Positions 21,238-30,265 of a DNA stretch of 64,000 bases are shown piece by piece; position 1 is the stretch's first letter, and each line of letters starts with the position of its first letter. The notes beneath the pieces were generated by a model. It had not been told where the DNA came from and made no database searches. It saw only the letters and a program-made list of their open reading frames with translations. The translations under genes were made by a program, and so were the position numbers. Source of the stretch: Pseudomonas fluorescens (GTDB lineage Bacteria > Pseudomonadota > Gammaproteobacteria > Pseudomonadales > Pseudomonadaceae). The stretch covers positions 149,402-213,401 of the forward strand of contig NZ_MOBX01000001.1 in assembly GCF_003732425.1 (NCBI RefSeq), given 5' to 3'.

Positions 21238-22248
21238 TTACTCGGTGACCACACTTGGCGAACCAAGGTTGGCCAGGCGCACGCTGTTCTGCACCTGGGC
21301 GATTTCACCCGGCGAGCCGATCGGCCCCAGGCGTACCCGGTGCAGGGTCTGCTGATTGCGCACGATCGAGCTGATGAACACCGGAGCGCTCACCATCCCG
21401 CTGAGCTTCGACCTCAGCAGTTCTGCAGCGTCCGGGTTGGCGAACGCGCCCACCTGCAGATACTGGCCAGACGCTGGTGCAGAAGCGTTTTTTTTTGCAC
21501 TCATCGGCACTGGGACGGTGTCAGAGGCATGTTGCTGCGGCGGTGGCGTCCACTGCTCGACAGTGCCGGCCGAGGCCGTGATCACCGGGGCGCTATTCTG
21601 CGCGACTTGCGGCTCGTTGAGCATCAAAGGCGCCGGACGGCCCTTGGCGGCCCACCATTGCTGAGGATCGATGCCTTCGACCTTGACCCGCGCGGTGCCG
21701 ATCTCGGCATAACCGAGCTTCTTCGCCGCGGCATAGGACAGGTCGATGATGCGGTCGGAATAGAACGGACCACGGTCATTGACCCGCAGGATCACGCTCT
21801 TGTTGTTGTCCAGGTTGGTCACCCGAACGTAACTTGGCAGTGGCAATGTCTTGTGCGCGGCACTCATACCGTAAAGGTCATAGACCTCGCCGTTCGCGGT
21901 GTTCTGACCGTGAAACTTGGTGCCGTACCAGGACGCCGTACCCGAAGCCACGTAGGTCTTCGATTCCTGCAGCGGGAAGTAGGTCTTGCCCAGCACGGTG
22001 TACGGGTTGGCCTTGTACGGACCGGTGTGCAGGGTCGGCGTGGCATCCGGGATGCGCGACACATCGACGTCCCACCACGGTGCGCCATCTTTGTGCGCAC
22101 GGTTGATGTCCAGGCCCGGCTGCGCACGCACAGCGGTCGAGGAGGTTTTCTGAGTCGGCGAACGGCTGGTCGAACAACTGGCGACCAGCACCGCCAACGC
22201 AGCGAATGCCACCAGCTTCAGGGGTTTATTGTTAGGCAATGCCCGCAT
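21238..22248 (-). CDS. rlpA: RlpA lipoprotein: septal lytic transglycosylase with SPOR domain
   Basis: Outer-membrane lipoprotein acting on denuded glycan strands at the septum. The signal ends in the lipobox VASC. The double-psi beta-barrel RlpA domain (about 100-200) contains ASGTASWYGTKFHGQNTANGE and the conserved RVNDRGPF. A C-terminal SPOR domain (about 262-335, YLQVGAFANPDAAELLRSKL) binds denuded septal murein. The linker is Pro/Thr/Ser-rich. Its ATG overlaps the mltB stop by one base (TAATG), so translation is coupled. Confidence 0.94.
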   Translation of the reverse strand: MRALPNNKPLKLVAFAALAVLVASCSTSRSPTQKTSSTAVRAQPGLDINRAHKDGAPWWDVDVSRIPDATPTLHTGPYKANPYTVLGKTYFPLQESKTYVASGTASWYGTKFHGQNTANGEVYDLYGMSAAHKTLPLPSYVRVTNLDNNKSVILRVNDRGPFYSDRIIDLSYAAAKKLGYAEIGTARVKVEGIDPQQWWAAKGRPAPLMLNEPQVAQNSAPVITASAGTVEQWTPPPQQHASDTVPVPMSAKKNASAPASGQYLQVGAFANPDAAELLRSKLSGMVSAPVFISSIVRNQQTLHRVRLGPIGSPGEIAQVQNSVRLANLGSPSVVTE

Positions 22249-23258
22249 TACTTGACGCCCCGTGCTTGAACCAGCTGTTCAGACAGTTGATGTACGGCCA
22301 TGGCGTACATCACGCTGCGGTTATAACGCGTGATCGCGTAGAAATTCTTCAGGCCCATCCAGTATTCAGGGCCGTTGTCGCCTTCGAGGCGAAATGCAGT
22401 AACCGGCATATCATCGCGCAGCGCATCATGACTTGACCAGCCCAGCGCTCGCAACTCTCCGACGGTTTTCGTCGGCTCGATGCCGGTAGTCAGGCCTTCA
22501 TCGACCTGCTCGCCACGGACATCGGCGCGGCTGACCACCGGCTCACCGGCGACCCAGCCGTGACGCTTGAAATAGCTCGCGACGCTGCCGATCGCATCAT
22601 CCGGGTTGTTCCAGATATTGATGTGGCCGTCACCGTCGAAATCCACCGCATAAGCGCGGAAGCTGCTTGGCATGAACTGCGGCAGGCCCATGGCCCCGGC
22701 GTACGAACCTTTAAGGGTCAATGGATCGACTTGCTCTTCGCGCGCCAGCAGCAGGAACTCACGCAATTCCTTGCGGAAAAATTCGGCACGGGGAGGATAG
22801 TCGAAACCGAGCGTGGACAAGGCATCGATCACCCGGTAATTACCGGTATTACGTCCGAAAAAGGTTTCAACGCCGATGATCGACACGATGACTTGTGCCG
22901 GCACGCCGTATTCCTGCTCGGCACGGGCCAGCGTGGCCTCGTGCTGACGCCAGAAGTCGACACCACGGGCGATGCGCGCGTCAGTGATGAACATCGGGCG
23001 ATATTCTTTCCACTGTTTGACCCGCTCGGCAGGTTTGGAAATGGCGTCGAGAATCGCCTGTTTGCGTTGAGCCTCGCGGAACACCGCCATCAGTTGCTCA
23101 CCGGCGAAACCGTAGTCGCGGGTCATTTCACCGACGAATTCGGCCACCTGCGGCGAGCCTTCGTATTCGCCGGCCAGCGCTTCCTGCACACTGCCCAGCA
23201 GGCCCATCAGGCCCACCAATGGCGCGCATCGAGTCGCCCAGCCACGCATAACTTGCAT
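22248..23258 (-). CDS. mltB: Membrane-bound lytic murein transglycosylase B (SltB1-like)
   Basis: A 336-residue SLT_2 transglycosylase with catalytic Glu in IIGVETFFGRNTG and the downstream GAMGLPQFMPSSFRAYAVDFDGDG. The start is M at 23258 (MQVMRGWATRC), with AAGGTGAAGAG upstream. The first possible start at 23294 would run back over the rodA stop. The N terminus is a Sec signal without a clear lipobox, so unlike its paralogue at 15288-16610 it is probably soluble, as described for SltB1 of P. aeruginosa. It lies in the rodA-mltB-rlpA operon. Confidence 0.9.
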   Translation of the reverse strand: MQVMRGWATRCAPLVGLMGLLGSVQEALAGEYEGSPQVAEFVGEMTRDYGFAGEQLMAVFREAQRKQAILDAISKPAERVKQWKEYRPMFITDARIARGVDFWRQHEATLARAEQEYGVPAQVIVSIIGVETFFGRNTGNYRVIDALSTLGFDYPPRAEFFRKELREFLLLAREEQVDPLTLKGSYAGAMGLPQFMPSSFRAYAVDFDGDGHINIWNNPDDAIGSVASYFKRHGWVAGEPVVSRADVRGEQVDEGLTTGIEPTKTVGELRALGWSSHDALRDDMPVTAFRLEGDNGPEYWMGLKNFYAITRYNRSVMYAMAVHQLSEQLVQARGVK

Positions 23259-23275
23259 TGAACTCTTCACCTTAT

Positions 23276-24418
23276 TCAAACCTGTGCGATCCACTTGCGA
23301 TGGGTATGGATCGACATCAAAACCCCAAACGCTGACAGCAGCGTCACCAGCGAAGTTCCTCCGTAGCTAATGAACGGCAACGGCACCCCTACGACCGGCA
23401 ACAGGCCACTGACCATACCGATGTTGACGAAAACGTAAACAAAAAACGTCATGGTCAACGCACCGGCGAGCAATTTGCCGAACAACGTCTGGGCCTGAGC
23501 GGTAATCACCAGCCCCCGGCCAATCAGCAACAGATAGATCAGCAGCAGTGCGCAGATGCCCACCAGACCGAACTCTTCGCCGAGTACGGCAATGATGAAG
23601 TCGGTGTGGCTTTCCGGCAGGAAGTCCAGGTGCGATTGGGTGCCGAGCAGCCAGCCCTTGCCGAATACGCCGCCGGAGCCGATGGCGGCTTTCGACTGAA
23701 TGATGTTCCAGCCGGTGCCCAGCGGATCGCTTTCCGGGTCGAGGAAGGTCAGGATTCGCTGCTTCTGGTAGTCGTGCATGATGAAAAACCACATCGCCAC
23801 CGACACCGGAATCGCCGCCGCCAATACGCTGAGAATCCAGCGCCAGCGCAGCCCGCCCATGAACAGCACAAATGCACCGCCGGCGAGAATCAGCAGCGAA
23901 GTACCGAGGTCAGGCTGGCGCACGATCAACACGAACGGCACACCGATCAGCATCAAACTGATGCCGACATGCTTGAGCTGCGGCGGCAGCGTACGCTTGG
24001 ACAGATACCAGGCGATGGTCGCCGGCATCAGGATCTTCATGAATTCCGAAGGCTGGAAGCGGATCACCCCGGGGATGTTGATCCAGCGTGTGGCGCCCAT
24101 GGCGTTGTGGCCCATGATGTCCACCACCATCAGCAACACCACGCCGATCACATAGCCCAGCGGCACCCAGCGCGCCATGAAACGCGGCTCGAACTGGGCG
24201 ATGACAATCATCGACACCAGGCCGATGCCGAACGACGTGGCCTGTTTGGCCAGCAGGTCCCAGCTCTTGCCGCTCGCCGAATACAGCACGAACAGGCTGC
24301 CGGCGGCGAGAATCAGCAGCAGGATCAGCAGTGGGCCATCGATATGCAGTCTTTGCAGCAACGTCGCGCGGCGACGCATCACATCCTCACTGGAGAGCAT
24401 GCGATCAAAGTTATTCAT
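23276..24418 (-). CDS. rodA: RodA, SEDS peptidoglycan polymerase of the elongasome
   Basis: Polytopic glycosyltransferase that makes lateral-wall glycan with PBP2. About ten hydrophobic segments are visible in 380 residues. SEDS family signatures include GHNAMGATRWINIPG, FQPSEFMKI and the C-terminal PLPFISYGGTSL. The start is MNNFDRMLSS at 24418, overlapping the mrdA stop by 8 nt. The mrdA-rodA pairing is the conserved elongation operon. Confidence 0.96.
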   Translation of the reverse strand: MNNFDRMLSSEDVMRRRATLLQRLHIDGPLLILLLILAAGSLFVLYSASGKSWDLLAKQATSFGIGLVSMIVIAQFEPRFMARWVPLGYVIGVVLLMVVDIMGHNAMGATRWINIPGVIRFQPSEFMKILMPATIAWYLSKRTLPPQLKHVGISLMLIGVPFVLIVRQPDLGTSLLILAGGAFVLFMGGLRWRWILSVLAAAIPVSVAMWFFIMHDYQKQRILTFLDPESDPLGTGWNIIQSKAAIGSGGVFGKGWLLGTQSHLDFLPESHTDFIIAVLGEEFGLVGICALLLIYLLLIGRGLVITAQAQTLFGKLLAGALTMTFFVYVFVNIGMVSGLLPVVGVPLPFISYGGTSLVTLLSAFGVLMSIHTHRKWIAQV

Positions 24419-26306
24419 CACGGGCCGTAGCCTCCGCACTGATTGGGCTGGCGTATTCGGCCTTCAAACGTCCGTCCTGATCGAGCAGCCAGGCGTCCAT
24501 GACCTGCCGCACTACGGGCGCAGCGACGCCGGAGCCGGACTCACCGTTCTCGACCATCACCGACACGACGATGCGTGGATCATCGGCCGGGGCAAAACCG
24601 ACGAACAAGGCGTGGTCGCGGTGGCGCTCCTGAACCTTGGAGCGGTCGTACTTCTCACCCTGCTTGATCGCCACGACTTGCGCGGTACCCGACTTGCCGG
24701 CGATGCGGTATTGCGCGCCAATGGCGGCTTTGCGCGCGGTACCGCGAGCACCGTGCATCACCTGCTGCATACCGTGGTTGACCTTGGTCCAGTCCGACGG
24801 ATCACGCAGGATGATGTCCGGCATCGGATTCTCGTCCACCGGTTTCACCCCTTCGAGGGATTTGGCCAGGTGCGGACGGTTCCACACGCCTTTGTTGGCC
24901 ACCAGCGCGGTGGCCTGGGCCAGTTGCAGCGGGGTCGATTGCATATAGCCCTGGCCGATCCCGAGGATCAGGGTCTCGCCGGGGAACCACGCCTGCTTGC
25001 GCGTCGCTCGCTTCCACTCGCGGGACGGCATCAGGCCGGGGGATTCTTCGAACATGTCCAGCGAGACCTTTTGGCCGATGCCGAACTTGTTCATGTAGGA
25101 CGACAACCGGTCGATGCCAAGCTTGTGAGCCAGGTCATAAAAGTAGGTGTCGTTGGACCGCATGATCGCCGTGTCGAGGTCGACGAAGCCATCACCGGTA
25201 CGGTTCCAGTTACGGTATTTGTGGTCGTAGTTGGGCAGCATGTAATAGCCCGGGTCGAACACCCGGCTCGATGCCGTCACTACACCGGAATCGAGGCCAG
25301 CAATCGCCACCGCCGGTTTGATCGTCGAACCCGGCGGGTACAAACCGCGCAGTACGCGGTTGAACAGCGGCCGGTCAATCGAATCACGCAACTCGGCGTA
25401 GGCCTTGAAGCTGATCCCGGTGACGAACAGGTTCGGGTCGAAGCTCGGCTGACTGACCATCGCCAGCACTTCGCCGGTCTTCGGATCCAACGCAACCACT
25501 GCGCCACGACGCCCGCCCAATGCTGCCTCAGCGGCTTCCTGCAACTTGATGTCCAGGCTCAGAACGATGTCCTTGCCGGGAATCGGATCGGTGCGCTTGA
25601 GTACCCGCAGAACGCGGCCTCGGGCGTTGGTCTCGACTTCTTCGTAACCCACCTGGCCGTGCAATTCCGGCTCGTAGAAACGCTCGATGCCGGTTTTGCC
25701 GATGTGATGGGTGCCGCTGTAGTTGACCGGATCGAGGGTTTTCAGCTCTTTCTCGTTGATCCGCCCCATGTAACCGACCGAGTGCGCAAAATGCGCGCCC
25801 TGCGGGTAGTGGCGAACCAACTGCGCGACCACTTCCACGCCGGGCAAACGGAACTGGTTCACCGCGATGCGGGCGATCTGCTCCTCGGTCAGCTCGAACA
25901 AGATCGGCACCGGCTCGAACGGTCGGCGCCCCTGGCGCATGCGTTTCTCGAAAATCACCCGGTCCTCGGGCGTCAGCTCCAGCACTTCAACGATCACGTC
26001 GAGCACTTGCTGCCAGTCGCCGGAGCGCTCGCGGGTCATGCTCAGGCTGAAGCTCGGACGGTTGTCCGCCACCACCACGCCATTACGGTCGAAGATCAAC
26101 CCGCGGGTCGGTGGAATCGGCTGCACATGGACACGGTTGTTTTCCGAGAGCGTCGAGTGGTACTCGTACTGGATCACCTGCAAGTAATACAGCCGCGCGA
26201 TCAACACGCCGATCAGCAACATGATCGCAATGGCCCCGAACACGACGCGGCTACGCACCAGGCGTGCGTCCTTTTCGTGGTCCTTGATGCGGATCGGCTG
26301 AGACAT
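24411..26306 (-). CDS. mrdA: Penicillin-binding protein 2 (MrdA), elongasome transpeptidase
   Basis: Class B PBP cross-linking lateral wall with RodA. The 631 residues run from MSQPIRIKDH: one membrane anchor (about 20-40), a pedestal/dimerisation domain with RGLIFDRNG, and the transpeptidase with STIK (S327), SND and KSGT. The first ORF position would add 17 residues overlapping rlmH and was rejected. Ten nt separate rlmH from mrdA and 8 nt of overlap link mrdA to rodA. Confidence 0.96.
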   Translation of the reverse strand: MSQPIRIKDHEKDARLVRSRVVFGAIAIMLLIGVLIARLYYLQVIQYEYHSTLSENNRVHVQPIPPTRGLIFDRNGVVVADNRPSFSLSMTRERSGDWQQVLDVIVEVLELTPEDRVIFEKRMRQGRRPFEPVPILFELTEEQIARIAVNQFRLPGVEVVAQLVRHYPQGAHFAHSVGYMGRINEKELKTLDPVNYSGTHHIGKTGIERFYEPELHGQVGYEEVETNARGRVLRVLKRTDPIPGKDIVLSLDIKLQEAAEAALGGRRGAVVALDPKTGEVLAMVSQPSFDPNLFVTGISFKAYAELRDSIDRPLFNRVLRGLYPPGSTIKPAVAIAGLDSGVVTASSRVFDPGYYMLPNYDHKYRNWNRTGDGFVDLDTAIMRSNDTYFYDLAHKLGIDRLSSYMNKFGIGQKVSLDMFEESPGLMPSREWKRATRKQAWFPGETLILGIGQGYMQSTPLQLAQATALVANKGVWNRPHLAKSLEGVKPVDENPMPDIILRDPSDWTKVNHGMQQVMHGARGTARKAAIGAQYRIAGKSGTAQVVAIKQGEKYDRSKVQERHRDHALFVGFAPADDPRIVVSVMVENGESGSGVAAPVVRQVMDAWLLDQDGRLKAEYASPISAEATARDE

Positions 26307-26316
26307 GAGGGCTGGC

Positions 26317-26784
26317 TTACTTGTGGTAAGGGTGACCGGACAGCACGGTCCAGGCACGATACAACTGTTCGCCGATGAGGATCCGCACCAACGGGTGCGG
26401 CAACGTCAGCGGCGACAACGACCAGCGCTGGTCCGCGCGGGCACAGACTTCCGGTGCCAGCCCTTCCGGGCCACCGACCATGAAATTCACCGTGCGCGAA
26501 TCCAGCCGCCAGCGGTCAAGTTCGACCGCCAGTTGTTCGGTGCTCCAGGGTTTGCCGTGGACTTCCAGCGTGACGATCCGCTCGTTCTGCCCGACCTTGG
26601 CCAGCATCGCTTCGCCTTCCTGGCGGATGAATCGGGCCACGTCGGCATTCTTGCCACGGGTATTGAGCGGTATTTCCACCAGTTCCAGCGCCAGCTCGGA
26701 CGGAAGACGCTTGGCGTACTCATGCCAGCCTTCTTCCACCCACTTGGGCATGCGTGAACCGACGGCGATCAGGCGCAGTCGCAC
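26317..26784 (-). CDS. rlmH: 23S rRNA pseudouridine-1915 N3-methyltransferase RlmH
   Basis: A 155-residue SPOUT methyltransferase modifying the helix 69 pseudouridine on 70S ribosomes. It contains [16 protein letters not shown] at the start, [11 protein letters not shown] (SAM-binding knot) and a C-terminal [18 protein letters not shown]. Length and ends match the family exactly. It lies 9 nt after rsfS, in the usual rsfS-rlmH order. Confidence 0.97.
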   Translation of the reverse strand: MRLRLIAVGSRMPKWVEEGWHEYAKRLPSELALELVEIPLNTRGKNADVARFIRQEGEAMLAKVGQNERIVTLEVHGKPWSTEQLAVELDRWRLDSRTVNFMVGGPEGLAPEVCARADQRWSLSPLTLPHPLVRILIGEQLYRAWTVLSGHPYHK

Positions 26785-26793
26785 AGCAATCCC

Positions 26794-27288
26794 TTACAGC
26801 TGGTCTTTGTTGAGCTTGGTGAAATGCTCGTGGGTATTTTCCGGGCTGTGGTGCTTGGCGTCGGCCGCACGGCTCTGCTCGGCACCGGCCCACAGGCGCT
26901 CCAGGTCGTAGAACTGACGTGCCGAGGCGGTCATCATGTGCACGATCACCAGGTCCAGGTCCAGCAGCACCCAGTCACTGTCGCCCTTGCCTTCTTCGCC
27001 CAGCGGCTTGGCGCCCTGCTTTTTGACTTCTTCGCGAACCTTGTCGAGCATCGCGTTGATCTGGCGGTTGGAGGTACCGGTGGCGATGATCATGTAGTCA
27101 GTGATGCTCTGCTTGTCGCGAACATCGATGATCTGGATGTCTTGCGCCTTGACGTCTTCCAGGGCAGCCACAGCCAGCTTGACCAGTTCGTCGCCCTTCA
27201 GCGGCTCGTTGGTGTTGACCGGCTCAGGCAGCGGGGCGCTCTTGAATGTGCCTTTGCGCTTTACTTTGGTTTGGTCTTTGTCAGTCAT
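26794..27288 (-). CDS. rsfS: Ribosomal silencing factor RsfS
   Basis: Binds uL14 on the large subunit and blocks subunit joining in starvation. The core runs from LVKLAVAALEDVKAQDIQIIDV through SITDYMIIATGTSNRQINAML to DWVLLDLDLVIVHMM and the C-terminal YDLERLW. At 164 residues from ATG 27288 it is longer than the E. coli protein (about 105). There is a basic 30-residue N-terminal extension and a charged 25-residue tail, either of which could reflect a lineage feature or a wrong start. Confidence 0.93.
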   Translation of the reverse strand: MTDKDQTKVKRKGTFKSAPLPEPVNTNEPLKGDELVKLAVAALEDVKAQDIQIIDVRDKQSITDYMIIATGTSNRQINAMLDKVREEVKKQGAKPLGEEGKGDSDWVLLDLDLVIVHMMTASARQFYDLERLWAGAEQSRAADAKHHSPENTHEHFTKLNKDQL

Positions 27289-27360
27289 ATAAAACTCGTT
27301 TTGCTCATATATTCGGCGGCTTGGCGACACGTGGATTCGTATCAGTGAAGCACGCCTTGT

Positions 27361-28050
27361 TCAGTTCGACGCACGGTACAGACCGTGCGCATCGATGTAG
27401 GCCAGGACCGCGTCGGGCACCAGGAAACGTACCGACTTACCGCTGGCCAGCAGTTGACGGATCTGGGTGGCGGAAACCGCGAGCGGTGTCTGCCAGACGA
27501 ATGCAATCTGTCCGCTCGGCCCTTTCAGGGCCAGCGGGTCGCTCACCGAACGCGCTGCCAGCAGGTTGCGCAAGGCATCCGGCGGTTCGCTGTCGGCGTC
27601 CGGGCGCTGTAGCACCAGGATGTGGCAATGCTGGAGCAACTCTTCCCAGCGGTGCCAAGTGGGCAGGCCGCAAAATGCGTCCCAGCCCAAAAGCAGAAAA
27701 ACCTGGGTCTCGGCGGGCATTTCAGCGCGCATCGACTCCAGGGTATCAATGGTCCATGACGGCTTGTCCCGCTGCAATTCGCGGGCGTCCACCACCAGCG
27801 GCGGCATTCCGGCCACCGCACACTCGACCATCGCCAGCCGATCCTGCGCCGACACCTGTGGCGTACCGCGATGAGGCGGCCGCGCATTCGGCATCAAGCG
27901 CAACTCATCGAGCGCCAGCGCTTCGGCGACTTCCAGCCCACCGCGCAAATGGCCGATGTGCACCGGATCGAACGTTCCGCCCAGGACGCCGATACGGCGG
28001 GGGCGGGACTCGCTGCCGGTTTGCGGCGCTGTCAGGTCGAGGTCGGTCAA
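27361..28050 (-). CDS. nadD: Nicotinate-nucleotide adenylyltransferase NadD
   Basis: Adenylates NaMN to deamido-NAD. The nucleotidyltransferase motif [11 protein letters not shown] lies close to the N terminus and the substrate/ATP motif SATQIRQLL close to the C terminus. The start is uncertain: TTG at 28050 begins [10 protein letters not shown] just after the proA stop (28052) and gives 229 residues. ATG 28083 would overlap proA by 32 nt. It is followed by a 72-nt gap to rsfS. Confidence 0.93.
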   Translation of the reverse strand: MTDLDLTAPQTGSESRPRRIGVLGGTFDPVHIGHLRGGLEVAEALALDELRLMPNARPPHRGTPQVSAQDRLAMVECAVAGMPPLVVDARELQRDKPSWTIDTLESMRAEMPAETQVFLLLGWDAFCGLPTWHRWEELLQHCHILVLQRPDADSEPPDALRNLLAARSVSDPLALKGPSGQIAFVWQTPLAVSATQIRQLLASGKSVRFLVPDAVLAYIDAHGLYRASN

Positions 28051-28051
28051 G

Positions 28052-29323
28052 TCAGACCGTCGCCTGGCCGCGCAACTGGCCATCACCGACCACGATGTAC
28101 TTCTCACAGGTCAGCCCTTCGAGGCCCACCGGGCCGCGGGCGTGCAGCTTATCAGTAGAAATGCCGATCTCGGCACCCAATCCGTATTCAAATCCATCGG
28201 CAAAGCAGGTCGGCGTGTTGATCATCACCGATGCCGAGTCGACTTCCGCCACAAAGCGACGGGTGTCGGCGAGGTTTTCGCTGACAATCGAGTCGGTGTG
28301 ATGGGAGCCGTAATGGTTGATGTGTTCGATGGCCTGATCCAGACCGTCGACGACGCGGATCGACAAAATCGGCGCCAGGTACTCGGTATTCCAGTCGTCT
28401 TCGCTGGCCGCCACGGCCTCGATGATCGCCCGGGTACGCTCGCAGCCGCGCAGTTCAACGCCTTTTTCGCGGAACTGCGCGGCCATCGATGGCAGGAAAT
28501 CCTTGGCAACCGTCTGGTCGACCAGCAGCGTCTCCATCGCACCGCAGATGCCATAACGATAAGTCTTGGCATTGAAAGCAATGCGCTGGGCTTTCGGCAG
28601 ATCGGCGTGGGCACTGACGTAGACGTGGCAGATGCCGTCCAGATGTTTGATCACCGGCACGCGGGCATCGCGGCTGATGCGCTCGATCAGGCCACGGCCA
28701 CCGCGCGGCACGATGACATCGACGTACTCGGGCATGGTGATCATCGCGCCAACGGCGGCACGGTCTGTGGTTTCGACCACTTGCACCACGGCAGCCGGCA
28801 GTTCGGCCTCGGCCAGACCGCGCTGAATGCACGCGGCAATCGCCCGGTTGGAGTGAATCGCCTCGGAGCCGCCGCGCAGAATGGTCGCGTTGCCGGACTT
28901 CAGGCACAGGCTGGCAGCATCGATGGTCACGTTGGGACGGGACTCGTAGATGATCCCGATCACGCCCAGCGGCACGCGCATTTTGCCGACCTGAATGCCC
29001 GACGGACGGAAACTCATGTCGCGGATTGCACCGACCGGATCCGGCAGCGCGGCGACCTGACGCAAACCGACGATCATGCCGTCGATGCGCGCCGGGGTCA
29101 GTTCCAGACGTTCCAGCAAGGCAGGTTCCAGACCATTGGCACGACCGGCGGCCAGATCCAGCTCATTGGCTGCGGCAAGCTCGGCCCGCGCGGCATCCAG
29201 AGCATTGGCAGCAGCCTGCAAGGCGCGGTTTTTCTGCGCGGTGCTGGCACGGCCGATGACCCGGGAAGCTTCGCGGGCGGCGCGACCCAATCGGGTCATG
29301 TAGTCAAGAACGGACTCAGTCAT
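28052..29323 (-). CDS. proA: Gamma-glutamyl phosphate reductase ProA
   Basis: NADPH-dependent reduction of gamma-glutamyl phosphate in proline synthesis. The 423 residues from [10 protein letters not shown] contain the aldehyde-dehydrogenase-like fold: [30 protein letters not shown], and [14 protein letters not shown] with the catalytic cysteine. The upstream 40-residue extension of the open frame was rejected. proA-nadD-rsfS-rlmH is a conserved order in pseudomonads. Its promoter should lie in 29324-29500, shared with the divergent glycosylase gene. Confidence 0.97.
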   Translation of the reverse strand: MTESVLDYMTRLGRAAREASRVIGRASTAQKNRALQAAANALDAARAELAAANELDLAAGRANGLEPALLERLELTPARIDGMIVGLRQVAALPDPVGAIRDMSFRPSGIQVGKMRVPLGVIGIIYESRPNVTIDAASLCLKSGNATILRGGSEAIHSNRAIAACIQRGLAEAELPAAVVQVVETTDRAAVGAMITMPEYVDVIVPRGGRGLIERISRDARVPVIKHLDGICHVYVSAHADLPKAQRIAFNAKTYRYGICGAMETLLVDQTVAKDFLPSMAAQFREKGVELRGCERTRAIIEAVAASEDDWNTEYLAPILSIRVVDGLDQAIEHINHYGSHHTDSIVSENLADTRRFVAEVDSASVMINTPTCFADGFEYGLGAEIGISTDKLHARGPVGLEGLTCEKYIVVGDGQLRGQATV

Positions 29324-29500
29324 GGTCTGCTGGGGTCTTGGCAAAGAGGAAAGCGGCAGATTATAGCTGTCGTGTCCCGGGACTAACAGCGGTGACGGGC
29401 GGATGGTCGAAATGAACGCGGATTCGCCGGCGTTCAGGCCCAATTAAGCCGCGCGTTGTTATCATCACGACCTCCTGAGCCTGGATAAACATTGCCTGCC

Positions 29501-30196
29501 ATGTCCAACCTGACCGTTCGCAACCGCGCCGAACGCCTGCCGCTGGGGCTGCCGGACGCCTTTTTCGACCGAGATGCGCAAGTGCTGGCGCAAGATCTGC
29601 TCGGCAAAGTCATTCGCCACCGGGTTGGCGATCTGTGGCTGAGCGCGCGAATCATCGAAACCGAAGCCTATTACTGCGCAGAAAAAGGCAGTCACGCTTC
29701 GTTGGGCTACACAGAAAAACGTAAGGCTTTGTTTCTGGATGGCGGCCACATCTATATGTATTACGCCCGGGGCGGCGATTCGCTGAACTTCAGCGCGCAG
29801 GGACCCGGCAATGCAGTGCTGATCAAATCCGCCTATCCGTGGGTCGATGAAATCAGCGGGCCGGCGAGTCTGGCGCAGATGCTGCTGAACAACCCCGACG
29901 CCCAGGGACATCCACGCCCGTCGCAGAAGCTCTGCGCCGGGCAGACCTTGCTGTGCAAAGCGCTGGGTTTGAAAGTGCCGGTGTGGGACGCCAAGCGTTT
30001 CGATCATGAAGTACTGCTGGTGGAAGACACAGGGCCAGCACCTTTGCAAATCATTCAAACCACCCGACTGGGCATTCCCCATGGCCGAGACGAGCATCTG
30101 ATGTACCGCTTTGTCGACGCGACCTATGCGCAATGGTGCACGCGGAACCCGCTGCGACGCGGTCAGGTCGAAGGCCGGGATTATTTCTTGCGGTAA
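29501..30196 (+). CDS. DNA-3-methyladenine glycosylase (AAG/MPG family)
   Basis: Excises alkylated purines. The 231 residues from ATG 29501 (a TTG lies three codons earlier) show the AAG signatures. These are LAQDLLGKVI, IIETEAYYCAEKGSHASLG with the catalytic Glu, KRKALFLDGGHIYMYYARG, LNFSAQGPGNAVLI and CAGQTLLCKALGL. This eukaryote-like family is widespread in Pseudomonas. It lies divergent from proA and 69 nt upstream of the DedA-PAP2 gene. Confidence 0.92.
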   Translation: MSNLTVRNRAERLPLGLPDAFFDRDAQVLAQDLLGKVIRHRVGDLWLSARIIETEAYYCAEKGSHASLGYTEKRKALFLDGGHIYMYYARGGDSLNFSAQGPGNAVLIKSAYPWVDEISGPASLAQMLLNNPDAQGHPRPSQKLCAGQTLLCKALGLKVPVWDAKRFDHEVLLVEDTGPAPLQIIQTTRLGIPHGRDEHLMYRFVDATYAQWCTRNPLRRGQVEGRDYFLR

Positions 30197-30265
30197 ACAT
30201 ATGCCACTGCAGGCTGCCGACGGCTGCGCCTGCACAGGGTTAATCAATGACTGGAGTTTTTCTGT

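Noticed and set aside
24177..26378. 733-codon plus-strand open frame opposite mrdA and rodA
   Set aside because: Antisense shadow in GC-rich DNA: rich in His, Arg and Gln and no family pattern, while the minus strand encodes clear PBP2 and RodA.
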